DNA from: Clostridia bacterium
GTDB lineage: Bacteria > Bacillota > Clostridia > Oscillospirales > Acutalibacteraceae
Direction of reading: 5' to 3'
Assembly (NCBI GenBank): GCA_017424125.1
Contig: JAFPBM010000051.1
Coordinates: 1-8,387, forward strand
Length of the DNA stretch: 8,387 nucleotides
Position numbers and translations under genes: made by a program. This document shows, in pieces, positions 1 through 6,843 of this stretch; positions within the stretch are counted from its first letter, which is position 1; the number at the start of each line of letters is the position of its first letter. The notes beneath the pieces were generated by a model. That model was not told the origin of the DNA and ran no database searches. It worked only from the letters and a program-made list of their open reading frames with translations.

Positions 1-109
1 CACATTTCTTGGGTAAGTTCAAACCAAGATTTTCATGAGTGGGATTAAGAACTGCTGTCTGCTCTGTATCAAACTCCAAAATCGGTATTTCGTTTTTAAT
101 AATAGCCAT
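1..109 (-). CDS. N-terminal fragment of a probable nucleoside phosphorylase (cut by window edge)
   Basis: Only the first 36 codons are inside the window. They start at an ATG (107-109) preceded by GGAGAG at 115-120 with 5-base spacing, and by an extended -10 promoter. The peptide begins MAIIKNEIPILEFD and continues with a PTHENLGLNLPKK segment. This resembles, from memory, the N-terminus of clostridial proteins annotated as nucleoside phosphorylases, which cleave nucleosides with phosphate in purine or pyrimidine salvage in the cytoplasm. No catalytic residue lies in the visible part, so the identity rests on N-terminal resemblance alone. The gene is a separate transcription unit, isolated from mreB by the terminator at 188-225. 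The reading frame and start are well supported; the function is tentative. Confidence 0.55.
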   Translation of the reverse strand, partial: MAIIKNEIPILEFDTEQTAVLNPTHENLGLNLPKKC

Positions 110-148
110 ACTATCTCTCCGTCAAATTCTTATTTATCGGTTAGTTAT

Positions 149-157
149 ATTATAGCA
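149..157 (-). promoter_or_regulatory. Extended -10 promoter for the left-edge gene
   Basis: On the minus strand a perfect TATAAT (149-154) is preceded by TGC (155-157), which forms an extended -10 element. The -35 region is poor, which is typical of extended -10 promoters. The start of transcription would lie near 142, giving a leader of about 33 bases that contains the GGAGAG ribosome binding site. Confidence 0.65.
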
Positions 158-187
158 CGACTTGACTAACAAAGAAAGGAAATATTA

Positions 188-225
188 AAAACACCCATAG
201 TTTTTTAAAAAACTATGGGTGTTTT
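188..225 (-). terminator. Perfect-palindrome terminator after mreB
   Basis: Two 19-base arms form a perfect inverted repeat with no unpaired centre: 188-206 pairs with 207-225. The core is CACCCATAG / CTATGGGTG, flanked outside by AAAA/TTTT and inside by a T6/A6 run. In RNA the central A/U pairs would open into a loop. The T-run at the outer end of each arm lets it act in either direction. It lies 50 bases downstream of the mreB stop and just before the promoter of the next gene, so its main role is to end the mreB transcript. Confidence 0.85.
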
Positions 226-274
226 CGTATCTTGTTGTACTGTCCCTTACTGTACGACTCTTAGGTGCTGTTTT

Positions 275-1300
275 TTATTGTTCTACAATAAGTTCTTTAA
301 TTGAGCGATAGAGATAATCACCGTTTTCAAGCAGTTCGGGGCGTTTGATTGCAATGCCTTCGCCCTTTACAACGCTGTGTTCAGGGTCATCAGCCATTAT
401 AACTTCGGTGCCTATATATTCGGATAAAAGTTTATCGAATCCGCTTATGCGGGCGCCACCGCCTGTTAGATAAAGTCCGTCTTCTTTTATATCACCCACA
501 ACGTCGGGTGCAGTGCGTTCAAGCACCGCTCTTACCTCGTTACAAATAGTATGTAAGGTGTCATATATCGCCTCATAAACCTCACTTGATGAAATTTCAA
601 AGGTTTGTGGAAGACCTGTCAAAAGGTTTCTGCCCTTTGCCACCATAGAAACCTCAAGCGGACGCTTATAGGCACAACCAAGTTGTTTTTTAATCTCCTC
701 TGCCGTAAGGGGTCCTATTAAAACGTTATATTCTTTTTTTACGTAGCGTATAATCTGCTCGTCCAAATCGCGCGAGGCAAGTTTAAGCGATTCGCACTCA
801 ACAATGCCGCCCATTGAAATGGTTGCTATATCGGTACAACCAGCGCCGAAATCCACCACCATGCTACCGTGCGGTTTTGAAAAATCTATCCCCATACCGA
901 TTGCGGCGGCAATAGGGCTTTCAATTACCGAAATGTTTCTGCCACCCGCCGCTTCTATTGCATTAGCAACGGTGTGGTGTTGTATCGGTGTAACGCCCGT
1001 AGGCATTGAAACCATTACTTTCGGTCTTGAAATGCGGTTGCCAAACGCGGATTTAACGTATTCGGTAAGCATTGCTTCAGTTGCATCAAGCGCGGCAATA
1101 ATACCGTTTTGAATCGGGAAAACGGTTGTTAAACTTTCAGGTGTTCTGCCGTAGGTTTTATAGGCTTTCTCACCGAAAAGCACCGGTTCCCAAGTTTCTG
1201 TATCTACCGTTACAACGCTGGGCAATTCTAAAATAATCTTACCACCCGAGGCTATTACGGTTTTTGAAGTGCCAAGGTCTATTGCAATTTCTGTTGCCAT
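275..1300 (-). CDS. mreB: MreB-like rod-shape actin homologue with altered ATPase site
   Basis: This 341-residue protein has the length and motif order of MreB/Mbl, the bacterial actin that forms membrane-associated filaments directing lateral cell-wall synthesis. The phosphate-1 motif is AIDLGTSKT at 6-14. The MreB hallmark GRTPESL is at 51-57, and FPIQNGIIAALDATEAML at 61-78 matches the family block that usually reads RPMKDGVIADFDVTEAML. The phosphate-2 motif is DFGAGCTD at 150-157, and the adenosine motif TGGGARISGF is at 279-288. Several nucleotide-site residues are unusual. IESPIAAAIG at 126-135 has Ser128 where MreBs carry the catalytic Glu of IEEP. The usual DIGGGTTE is changed to DFGAGCTD, and the usual GD before the helix is changed to Ser176-Arg177. 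Start ATG has GGTGAT at 1305-1310. There is no mreC or mreD beside it. It follows comF and has its own promoter inside the comF stop. A DnaK-type ATPase is excluded by length and by the MreB-specific blocks. Confidence 0.88.
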   Translation of the reverse strand: MATEIAIDLGTSKTVIASGGKIILELPSVVTVDTETWEPVLFGEKAYKTYGRTPESLTTVFPIQNGIIAALDATEAMLTEYVKSAFGNRISRPKVMVSMPTGVTPIQHHTVANAIEAAGGRNISVIESPIAAAIGMGIDFSKPHGSMVVDFGAGCTDIATISMGGIVECESLKLASRDLDEQIIRYVKKEYNVLIGPLTAEEIKKQLGCAYKRPLEVSMVAKGRNLLTGLPQTFEISSSEVYEAIYDTLHTICNEVRAVLERTAPDVVGDIKEDGLYLTGGGARISGFDKLLSEYIGTEVIMADDPEHSVVKGEGIAIKRPELLENGDYLYRSIKELIVEQ

Positions 1301-1316
1301 TCATATCACCATTTAT

Positions 1317-1345
1317 ATTATAGTAAAATACGTACGTTTTTTCAA
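1317..1345 (-). promoter_or_regulatory. Sigma-A-type promoter of mreB overlapping the comF stop
   Basis: The minus strand shows TTGAAA (1340-1345), a 17-base spacer and TATAAT (1317-1322), which is a near-consensus housekeeping promoter. The -35 box covers the comF TGA stop (1342-1344). The start of transcription would be near 1310, leaving only about 10 bases of leader. That leader would consist almost entirely of the GGTGAT ribosome binding site. mreB can therefore be made both from this promoter and by read-through from the recD2-comF unit. Confidence 0.75.
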
Positions 1346-2037
1346 GCACTAATAACAGCGGTTGCACAGTAAACGTTTTCCGTGCCCGCAAGCATTAACA
1401 TTCGCGAACATTCGTCGAGCGTGGCACCCGTTGTTTTGATATCGTCAATCAGCAGTACGTTCACAAAATTGTTTTGCTCTGCTTTATATACGCCTTTGAC
1501 GTTTTGAAATCTCTCTTTACCCGAAAGCAGATGTTGTACTTTATTACTTTTATGTTTTATCAGCAAAGGTTTATAAGGTACCGAAAGTTCACGCGCAACA
1601 CATTTTGCAAGACGGGCAGAATGGTCAAAACGCCACAGCGTATTATCCTTGTCGGCACGTTTTTTGCGGTTGCGCGGGACGGCTGTCACACAGTCAATCT
1701 CGATATCGGGGAAGTCGTTTATAAAGCGTTCTGCCATAACTTTACCGAAAAACTGTGCAGAATCTTTATTTCCGCCAAATTTATAAAAGTAAACCGCTTT
1801 TTGTGCGCTGCCTTCATTAAGATACGGCGAAGATATGCCGCGAAAATGATATACGTATCTTTTGCAACAGCAAAGTTTTTTCGGGTTGCCGCATTTTTGA
1901 CAGGTTTTCACCGTTATGGGTTTTAGTTCTTTTTCACAATCTTCACACAAGTCTACGGTTGGGTGCACAACTCTGCCGCAAACTATACAGCGCTTTGGAT
2001 AAAATAAATACAAAAAATCAGCCAAAAAACTTTTCAT
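1342..2037 (-). CDS. comF: ComF family phosphoribosyltransferase-like protein
   Basis: The 231-residue protein has the two-part layout of ComF/ComFC. The N-terminal zinc-ribbon region has paired cysteines C17/C20, C31/C34 and C46/C49, plus an unusual C56-C57-C58 run. A type I phosphoribosyltransferase domain follows. It carries the PRPP-loop motif VLLIDDIKTTGAT at about 194-206, and the VPRNRKKR...WRFDHSARLAK region at about 120-145 corresponds to the family's usual RGFNQ-containing segment. In Bacillus the family member is needed for DNA uptake during transformation; in non-competent Clostridia its role is not settled. The ATG has GAGGAAG at 2044-2050 with a 6-base gap. The start lies inside the end of recD2 (20-base overlap), so the two are translationally linked. 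No other competence gene is visible in the window. Confidence 0.9.
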   Translation of the reverse strand: MKSFLADFLYLFYPKRCIVCGRVVHPTVDLCEDCEKELKPITVKTCQKCGNPKKLCCCKRYVYHFRGISSPYLNEGSAQKAVYFYKFGGNKDSAQFFGKVMAERFINDFPDIEIDCVTAVPRNRKKRADKDNTLWRFDHSARLAKCVARELSVPYKPLLIKHKSNKVQHLLSGKERFQNVKGVYKAEQNNFVNVLLIDDIKTTGATLDECSRMLMLAGTENVYCATAVISA

Positions 2038-4234
2038 TGGATGCTTCCTCTATCATACTTTTAAGCGCGGTATAGCGCAACGTTTTACGGTCGTTCTCAA
2101 CCATTTTTGCAACCGTTTCTCTATCCCCCACTATTACAAGCAATCTTTTAGCGCGAGTGACAGCAGTATATAAGAGATTGCGATACAAAAGTTGTGATGG
2201 TATAGCGCATAAAGGCAAAATAATACAATTAAACTCGCTTCCCTGGCTTTTGTGTACTGTTACTGCATACGCAAGTTCAAGTTCTCTCACCTGTGCGCCG
2301 TAATACGATGCGATACGGTCATCAAAACGGACGGTAACGAGTTCTGAATAAACGTCGATACTTTCGATAACACCGATATCGCCGTTATAAACGCCCGAAC
2401 CGTTTTCGCCTTTATCGTCCACCCACGAGATATCATAGTTGTTTTTGGTTTGCATAACCTTATCGTTTTCGCGGAAAGCAAAACCTCCGTAACGTATCTC
2501 TTTTGCGCTATTTATTTGAGGATTTAGTTGCTCTTGTATAAGTAAATTTAGATTTTGTGTGCCTGTGTCAAGTTTTCTTGAGGGGCATAGTACTTGGATA
2601 TCGGTCATAGGCTCAAAACCATAAGCGCGCGGCAGACGGTTTGCCACCAAATCTACAACCGTTTTTGCCGTTTCCATTCCGTTTTGAGAGTCAAGCATAA
2701 AGAAATCCGCATCACGCGAATTGAGAACGGGCATTTTTCCGTTTATAATCTCGTGCGCGTTGTGAACGATTAAACTCTTATCCGATTGCCTGTAAATCTT
2801 ATTAAGGGCAATTACGGGGATTTTAGATGAATCGATAATATCGTGCAGAACGTTGCCCGCAGAAACGCTTGGCAACTGGTCACTGTCGCCCACAAGAATT
2901 ATGCGTGTGCCGAGTCGCAAAGCACGCAAAAGGCTTTCAAACAAAAGCGTATCTACCATCGACATCTCGTCGATTATTATAACGTCGCACACTAAGGGAT
3001 TGCGCTCGTTTCTGTCAAAATACGGCTTGTCCCCCTCACCCCACTGAACTTCAAGCAGACGGTGAATAGTTTTGGCTTCATATCCCGTCAGTTCAGATAT
3101 GCGTTGTGCGGCGCGTCCCGTAGGTGCGGCAATTAAAACGCGCATTTCTTTCTGCTCAAACAGTTCAATAAGACCGTTGAGTGTGGTAGTTTTGCCCGTG
3201 CCCGGTCCGCCCGTCAGTACGGTTATTGTATTTTGAAAAGCAGTTTTTATAACCTTGCGCTGATTTTCGTCATATTTAATATGCAGACGGTTTTCTATAT
3301 AATCAATCTCAAGTTCGTCAATCGGCATTGCTTTTCCCTCTTCAAGGCAAAGGCAAAGGCGCGCCGAAATATATTCTTCCGCCGCATAATACTGCGGCAG
3401 AAAAACAAACTGTGTATCATTAATTTCTTTACTGCGAAGGGTAAGCGTAGAAAGTAGTGTATCTACCGCATCGTCGGCATCATAGGGAGAACAACCGAGC
3501 AAATTAGCCACCACGTCACAAAGTTTTTTCCTTGGCAGACAGGTGTGTCCGTTCATCAGATTATGCCGTAGCACAAACAAAAGTCCCGCGTGTATTCTAT
3601 TCTCGTTATCAGGCGGGATATTAAGGCTTTCGGCAATTTCGTCAGCGCGGTCAAATGTAAAACCGATTTCATCGCTGCAAAGGACGTAGGGATTTTGGTT
3701 TATAACCTCTACAGAACGTTCACCGTACTGTTTATAGATTTTTGCCGCGTCTTCAGGCGATGCTTTGAATTTCGAGAGATAAAACATTAAATCCTGTATG
3801 CCAAATTGGCGCATATACTCTTTTGATATTTTATCTGCTTTATCAGGCGAGATACCTTTGATTTCACAAAGGCGCTCAGGTTGGTTTTTAATTACGTCAA
3901 GTGCGCTGTTGCCAAATCTTTTGATAATTTTTCCCGCAGTTGCGGGACCTATTCCCTTGATAGCACCGCACGAGAGATAGCGCAAAATTGCGGCTTCGTC
4001 GGTCGGCGCCTCTTTTTCACAAGTGTACGCTTTAAACTGCGGTCCGTAGGTGTTATGTACCACGTATTCGCCCGTAAGATTAAGCACGTCGCCCTGTGAA
4101 ACATAAGGGAAATTGCCCGTTACGACAACCGTTTCGCCCGTTATTGCGAGTTTGAAAACGGTGTAACCGGTTTGTTGATTTTTATACGTAACGTGTTCCA
4201 CCCTGCCGTGCAGAGTTTCAAATTCACCGTTCAC
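2018..4234 (-). CDS. recD2: RecD2-type 5'-3' DNA helicase (SF1B)
   Basis: This encodes 738 residues when counted from the GTG at 4234, close to the usual RecD2 length. An N-terminal OB-like region begins GRVEHVTYKNQQTGYTV, followed by a helix-hairpin-helix (KGIGPATAGKIIKRFG, about 93-108). The SF1 helicase motifs then appear in order: Q-motif around 321-330, Walker A GGPGTGKT at 342-349, Walker B IIIDE at 419-423, GDSDQLPS at 449-456, IYRQ at 480-483, VTVHKSQGSEF at 658-668 and TAVTRAK with the arginine finger Arg694. RecD2 proteins are RecBCD-independent helicases linked to DNA repair and replication-fork processing. The longest frame opens at another GTG (4246), but the GAGGTGA site at 4243-4249 sits 8 bases before the GTG at 4234 and overlaps the 4246 start, so 4234 is favoured. 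With that start the upstream small gene ends 4 bases away. comF overlaps its 3' end. Confidence 0.94.
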   Translation of the reverse strand: MNGEFETLHGRVEHVTYKNQQTGYTVFKLAITGETVVVTGNFPYVSQGDVLNLTGEYVVHNTYGPQFKAYTCEKEAPTDEAAILRYLSCGAIKGIGPATAGKIIKRFGNSALDVIKNQPERLCEIKGISPDKADKISKEYMRQFGIQDLMFYLSKFKASPEDAAKIYKQYGERSVEVINQNPYVLCSDEIGFTFDRADEIAESLNIPPDNENRIHAGLLFVLRHNLMNGHTCLPRKKLCDVVANLLGCSPYDADDAVDTLLSTLTLRSKEINDTQFVFLPQYYAAEEYISARLCLCLEEGKAMPIDELEIDYIENRLHIKYDENQRKVIKTAFQNTITVLTGGPGTGKTTTLNGLIELFEQKEMRVLIAAPTGRAAQRISELTGYEAKTIHRLLEVQWGEGDKPYFDRNERNPLVCDVIIIDEMSMVDTLLFESLLRALRLGTRIILVGDSDQLPSVSAGNVLHDIIDSSKIPVIALNKIYRQSDKSLIVHNAHEIINGKMPVLNSRDADFFMLDSQNGMETAKTVVDLVANRLPRAYGFEPMTDIQVLCPSRKLDTGTQNLNLLIQEQLNPQINSAKEIRYGGFAFRENDKVMQTKNNYDISWVDDKGENGSGVYNGDIGVIESIDVYSELVTVRFDDRIASYYGAQVRELELAYAVTVHKSQGSEFNCIILPLCAIPSQLLYRNLLYTAVTRAKRLLVIVGDRETVAKMVENDRKTLRYTALKSMIEEASNEKFFG

Positions 4235-4238
4235 CGTT

Positions 4239-4571
4239 TCACTCACCTCTTTTAATAACTTCCTTTATTTTGTCAGCATCACAAAATACAAAATTGGTTG
4301 TAAGCGTTTCTATTTCTTTACAGCGCTTTCGCTCGTTTTCGGTCAGTCCCGCATCAATTCCTATCAGAATATCGGCATAGTTTTTACCATACCAGCGCAT
4401 TTCTTCAAGTACCGCCGTTATCTGCTCGGTGGCATCGTCACAGAGCGGCACAACTAAAAAACACTTAAGGTTTTTAGGGCGCAAAACGTGCATCCAAAGT
4501 CTATGTAACAGTTCCCCAACGCCGATAGCCGATAAAAAAAGTGCGATTACTATTAAAATTATCTCAAACAT
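4239..4571 (-). CDS. Small membrane-anchored protein of unknown function
   Basis: This 110-residue protein begins at ATG 4569-4571, preceded by GGGGTGAG at 4575-4582. A longer in-frame opening to 4625 would run through the promoter and lacks a binding site. One hydrophobic segment (residues 3-19) is followed by a basic stretch (HRLWMHVLRPK), which predicts an N-terminal anchor with the rest in the cytoplasm. The soluble part alternates strands and helices: CFLVVPLCDDATEQI (37-51), ADILIGIDAGLTENE (66-80) and FVFCDADKI (94-102). This pattern recalls small uncharacterised Clostridia proteins with a VVPL...D.G...E pattern and, loosely, the first half of a GT-A glycosyltransferase fold. It is too short to be a complete enzyme of that kind. 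It starts the unit that continues into recD2 and comF and ends 4 bases before the preferred recD2 start. No function can be assigned. Confidence 0.75.
   Translation of the reverse strand: MFEIILIVIALFLSAIGVGELLHRLWMHVLRPKNLKCFLVVPLCDDATEQITAVLEEMRWYGKNYADILIGIDAGLTENERKRCKEIETLTTNFVFCDADKIKEVIKRGE
4243..4250 (-). promoter_or_regulatory. Ribosome binding site that sets the recD2 start
   Basis: AGAGGTGA on the minus strand lies 8 bases before GTG 4234-4232. It overlaps the alternative upstream GTG (4246-4244), which has no good site of its own. The site also lies within the last codons of the upstream small gene, which indicates coupled translation. Confidence 0.65.
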
Positions 4572-4589
4572 ACACTCACCCCATAACAT

Positions 4590-4617
4590 ATTATGGCGGT
4601 GTGTTTGTCTTTGACAA
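4590..4617 (-). promoter_or_regulatory. Promoter of the small membrane protein-recD2-comF unit
   Basis: The minus strand has TTGTCA (4612-4617), a 16-base spacer and CATAAT (4590-4595), each matching consensus at five of six positions. Transcription would start near 4583, leaving a leader of about 12 bases occupied by the ribosome binding site. The -35 box sits in the U-rich tail of the cdaR terminator, so the two units abut directly. Confidence 0.6.
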
Positions 4618-4627
4618 TAAAACAAAC

Positions 4628-4659
4628 GGCGAGTTACATTTTTTATACTGTAACCCGCC
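4628..4659 (-). terminator. Rho-independent terminator after cdaR
   Basis: An 11-base stem (4628-4638 with 4649-4659) closes a 10-base loop. On the minus strand it reads GGCGGGTTACA...TGTAACTCGCC followed by GTTTGTTTTATTG. The single non-Watson-Crick position (4632/4655) is a G-U pair in minus-strand RNA but an A-C mismatch in plus-strand RNA, which fixes the orientation. It begins 6 bases after the cdaR stop. Confidence 0.85.
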
Positions 4660-4665
4660 AGACGT

Positions 4666-5919
4666 TTATTTTATGGTAACAACAACATTATAGGTTCCAA
4701 TCTGCCAAATATTGTCATGACTTTTTGAATATACTCTGACAGCAACCGTATATTCACCCGCGGTTTTACCCTGTAAATCCGCAACGGCGTAAAGGTCGGT
4801 CGCTTTAAGGTTGCGCACCGTAGCACGCGGACCGCAAATCTTAACGTTTTTAATAGCAGTAGCCGTACAGGTAAGTCCGTTTGTAATGTTTTTAAACTCA
4901 AAATTATTAACCGTAAAGGTGTTTTCTGCAAAACCGTCAATATTAACGTTAACGGTTACAACCTCTAAATTCTCCGCAAGTTTTACGCCGTTTGGAAGCA
5001 TTGGAGCAACGTCGAATTTATTGTTGTTGGGCGTTATGCTGTCAAAATCAATCGGTGCGAGAGAAATGGAATCCAAGTCATCAATTGTTGTGGCAGGTCC
5101 TAAAACGGACACTCTTGTTGCGCTTACATTATATGAAATATCGTTTTTAGCGTAAAAATCAGGTTTATTGGAAAATGCAACCTTGAGCGGAACAACCTTT
5201 TGTTTGAGAATGGGAACCGTTATTTTAAGGTCGGTAACAGGTAAAGAATATGCATCGGCCGCAAGTTCGTTACCCGCCTCATCATAAAGGTGAAGTTTTG
5301 CACTGAACGACTCTGTTGCACTCAACTTTTCGTTAACTTCCGCCACAGCAACAACACGGCTGATTTTTGAAAGTTCACTTCTCGGTCCGGTTATTGCGAT
5401 AGTGGCATCCGCACTGTTGCTGACTGTTGGTGTATCTGCAACGAGGCCCGAAACCGCAACGGCACCGATTGCCTCAACCTCAACGTTAAACTGTTTTGTA
5501 TCGGTATAGTCGAAAACCGCCGTAACCTTTGAGGGTGTAATGCCAACAATGTTTACTCCGCCCACTTTGGTAGACGCGGCGGAAAGATTTATATCGTACT
5601 TACCCGCTTCGGTAACGTCGGAAAGTGGCAAGGTAACCGAAATATCGGTAGCCTCGAGTGATGCTAAAACGTAACTCGGTCCGCTTACCCTTACCGTAGC
5701 GGTAGGAGAAGTGATAGAAATCAAATCAAGCCCCAACTCGCCCGCGGCGGTACCGTCTGTTACAACTGAAATCGTTATATCGCTAAAGGTTGTATCACGC
5801 ACGGGATTTTCAACCAGCGTAATTGTCATCCAAAGCACAAAAGCCGCAACCAAGGAGAAAACAAACACGAATTTATTGTTTGAAAACAGTTTAGAAAAAA
5901 CATCTTTTTTAACTGCCAT
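4666..5919 (-). CDS. cdaR: YbbR-domain protein CdaR, regulator of the diadenylate cyclase
   Basis: The 417-residue protein has one N-terminal transmembrane helix (about 16-35, FVFVFSLVAAFVLWMTITLV) after a short basic cytoplasmic tail. A long extracytoplasmic part of YbbR repeats follows. Four repeat signatures are visible: VRVSGPSYVLASL (76-88), IAITGPRSELSKI (174-186), VSVLGPATTIDDL (270-282) and VKICGPRATVRNL (359-371), each about 90 residues apart. Four YbbR domains is the usual CdaR number. In Bacillus and Listeria CdaR binds and tunes the membrane cyclase CdaA. It lies 17 bases downstream of cdaA, with AAAGGAG at 5927-5933 and 7-base spacing before ATG. It is the last gene of the unit because the terminator begins right after its stop. 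Composition is rich in Ala, Val and Thr, as expected for a beta-rich surface protein. Confidence 0.93.
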   Translation of the reverse strand: MAVKKDVFSKLFSNNKFVFVFSLVAAFVLWMTITLVENPVRDTTFSDITISVVTDGTAAGELGLDLISITSPTATVRVSGPSYVLASLEATDISVTLPLSDVTEAGKYDINLSAASTKVGGVNIVGITPSKVTAVFDYTDTKQFNVEVEAIGAVAVSGLVADTPTVSNSADATIAITGPRSELSKISRVVAVAEVNEKLSATESFSAKLHLYDEAGNELAADAYSLPVTDLKITVPILKQKVVPLKVAFSNKPDFYAKNDISYNVSATRVSVLGPATTIDDLDSISLAPIDFDSITPNNNKFDVAPMLPNGVKLAENLEVVTVNVNIDGFAENTFTVNNFEFKNITNGLTCTATAIKNVKICGPRATVRNLKATDLYAVADLQGKTAGEYTVAVRVYSKSHDNIWQIGTYNVVVTIK

Positions 5920-5936
5920 TTTAATTCTCCTTTCCT

Positions 5937-6806
5937 TTATTTGCGTTTAAATATATTTTTGATTTTTGAAAACAGGTCTTCGCTTTTGGTGCTATTTTCG
6001 TCAATAAACAAAAGTTCATTTAATTCCCCGCGAAGTGTAACGGTGTTAAAATTGCGTTTTATCTCACCGTTTACGGCAACCGAAATAATACCTGTTTCTT
6101 CAGATACTACCACAACAGCGGCATCGGTATTTTCACTAAGTCCAATGGCTGCTCTATGGCGGGTGCCGAGACTTGAATGAATATTCTCGTTAGAAGTCAG
6201 CGGTAAGATACATCCTGCCGATAAAAGTCTTCCCTCTCTCAAAAGAAGTGCGCCATCGTGAAGAGGAGATTTTGGGAAGAAGATGTTTGAAATGAGTTGT
6301 GTAGAAGCCTCTGCATCCATTAAAGTTCCCGTATCGGCAATCTCACTTAAAAGGGTTGAGCGTTCGAAAACGATTAATGCACCGATTTTCTGTTCCTGCA
6401 TTGCGGCACAGGATTTACAAACGGCATCAATCGCACGTGATAGTACCTCGCTCTCGTCGGTGATTGTCCTATTTCCGCCAAGTTGACCGCGTCCCACACG
6501 CTCGAGCACACGGCGAAGTTCCGGCTGGAAAATTATTGCGGCAACAACGATTGCTGAATCAATGAGCTTATTAAGCAACCATTTGAGCGATACAAGATCA
6601 AGCCACTGTGCCACAAGGAATATGAGGAGTAACATAAATACGCCCTTCATAAGTTGACCTGCACGGGATTTTTTGAAAAAATCAACGCATTTGTATATAA
6701 TAAATGCTACTACCAAAATATCCAAAACGTCAAAAAGCCTTATGTTTTTAAGGGCAAAAAAGACCTGTTCGAAAACGTTTGCTAATGAACTAAAAAAGCT
6801 TCCCAC
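5937..6806 (-). CDS. cdaA: Membrane diadenylate cyclase CdaA (c-di-AMP synthase)
   Basis: CdaA condenses two ATP into cyclic di-AMP, which controls potassium and osmolyte uptake and cell-wall homeostasis in Firmicutes. Counted from the GTG at 6806 it has 289 residues. Three hydrophobic helices are at about 28-44, 52-69 and 75-92. A DisA_N-type cyclase domain follows with both signature motifs intact: DGA at 184-186 and GTRHRAAIG at 214-222. The approach IIFQPELRRVLERVGRG (about 91-107) is the typical CdaA linker. The open frame extends to a TTG at 6824, but AAGGA (6816-6820) lies inside that extension and 9 bases before the GTG, so the GTG start is preferred and gives the more usual length. 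cdaR follows after 17 bases and encodes its membrane partner. A promoter precedes the gene. The glmM gene often found third in this operon is not here. Confidence 0.95.
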   Translation of the reverse strand: MGSFFSSLANVFEQVFFALKNIRLFDVLDILVVAFIIYKCVDFFKKSRAGQLMKGVFMLLLIFLVAQWLDLVSLKWLLNKLIDSAIVVAAIIFQPELRRVLERVGRGQLGGNRTITDESEVLSRAIDAVCKSCAAMQEQKIGALIVFERSTLLSEIADTGTLMDAEASTQLISNIFFPKSPLHDGALLLREGRLLSAGCILPLTSNENIHSSLGTRHRAAIGLSENTDAAVVVVSEETGIISVAVNGEIKRNFNTVTLRGELNELLFIDENSTKSEDLFSKIKNIFKRK

Positions 6807-6815
6807 AATTTCACA

Positions 6816-6820
6816 TCCTT
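6816..6820 (-). promoter_or_regulatory. Ribosome binding site that sets the cdaA start
   Basis: AAGGA on the minus strand lies 9 bases before GTG 6806-6804 and downstream of the alternative TTG (6824-6822). The TTG has only a weak GAG upstream. The same bases read AAGGATGTGA, so an out-of-frame ATG followed at once by TGA overlaps the site. Confidence 0.55.
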
Positions 6821-6843
6821 GCAAATAAAATTATCTCATTATT

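Noticed and set aside
228..262. Imperfect GTAC-based inverted repeat just after the mreB stop
   Set aside because: The stem is about 7 pairs with one mismatch and an 11-base loop. It has no T-run and sits beside a far stronger terminator.
804..1112. Plus-strand open frame of about 100 codons opposite mreB
   Set aside because: It lies wholly inside the mreB coding frame, has no ribosome binding site or recognisable motif, and reads as an antisense shadow. The same applies to the other plus-strand frames opposite comF, recD2, cdaR, cdaA and the desulfurase.
4572..4625. Longer N-terminus for the small membrane protein (extra 18 residues)
   Set aside because: The extension covers the promoter and ribosome binding site and has no translation signal of its own. 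The hydrophobic anchor starts directly after the ATG at 4571.
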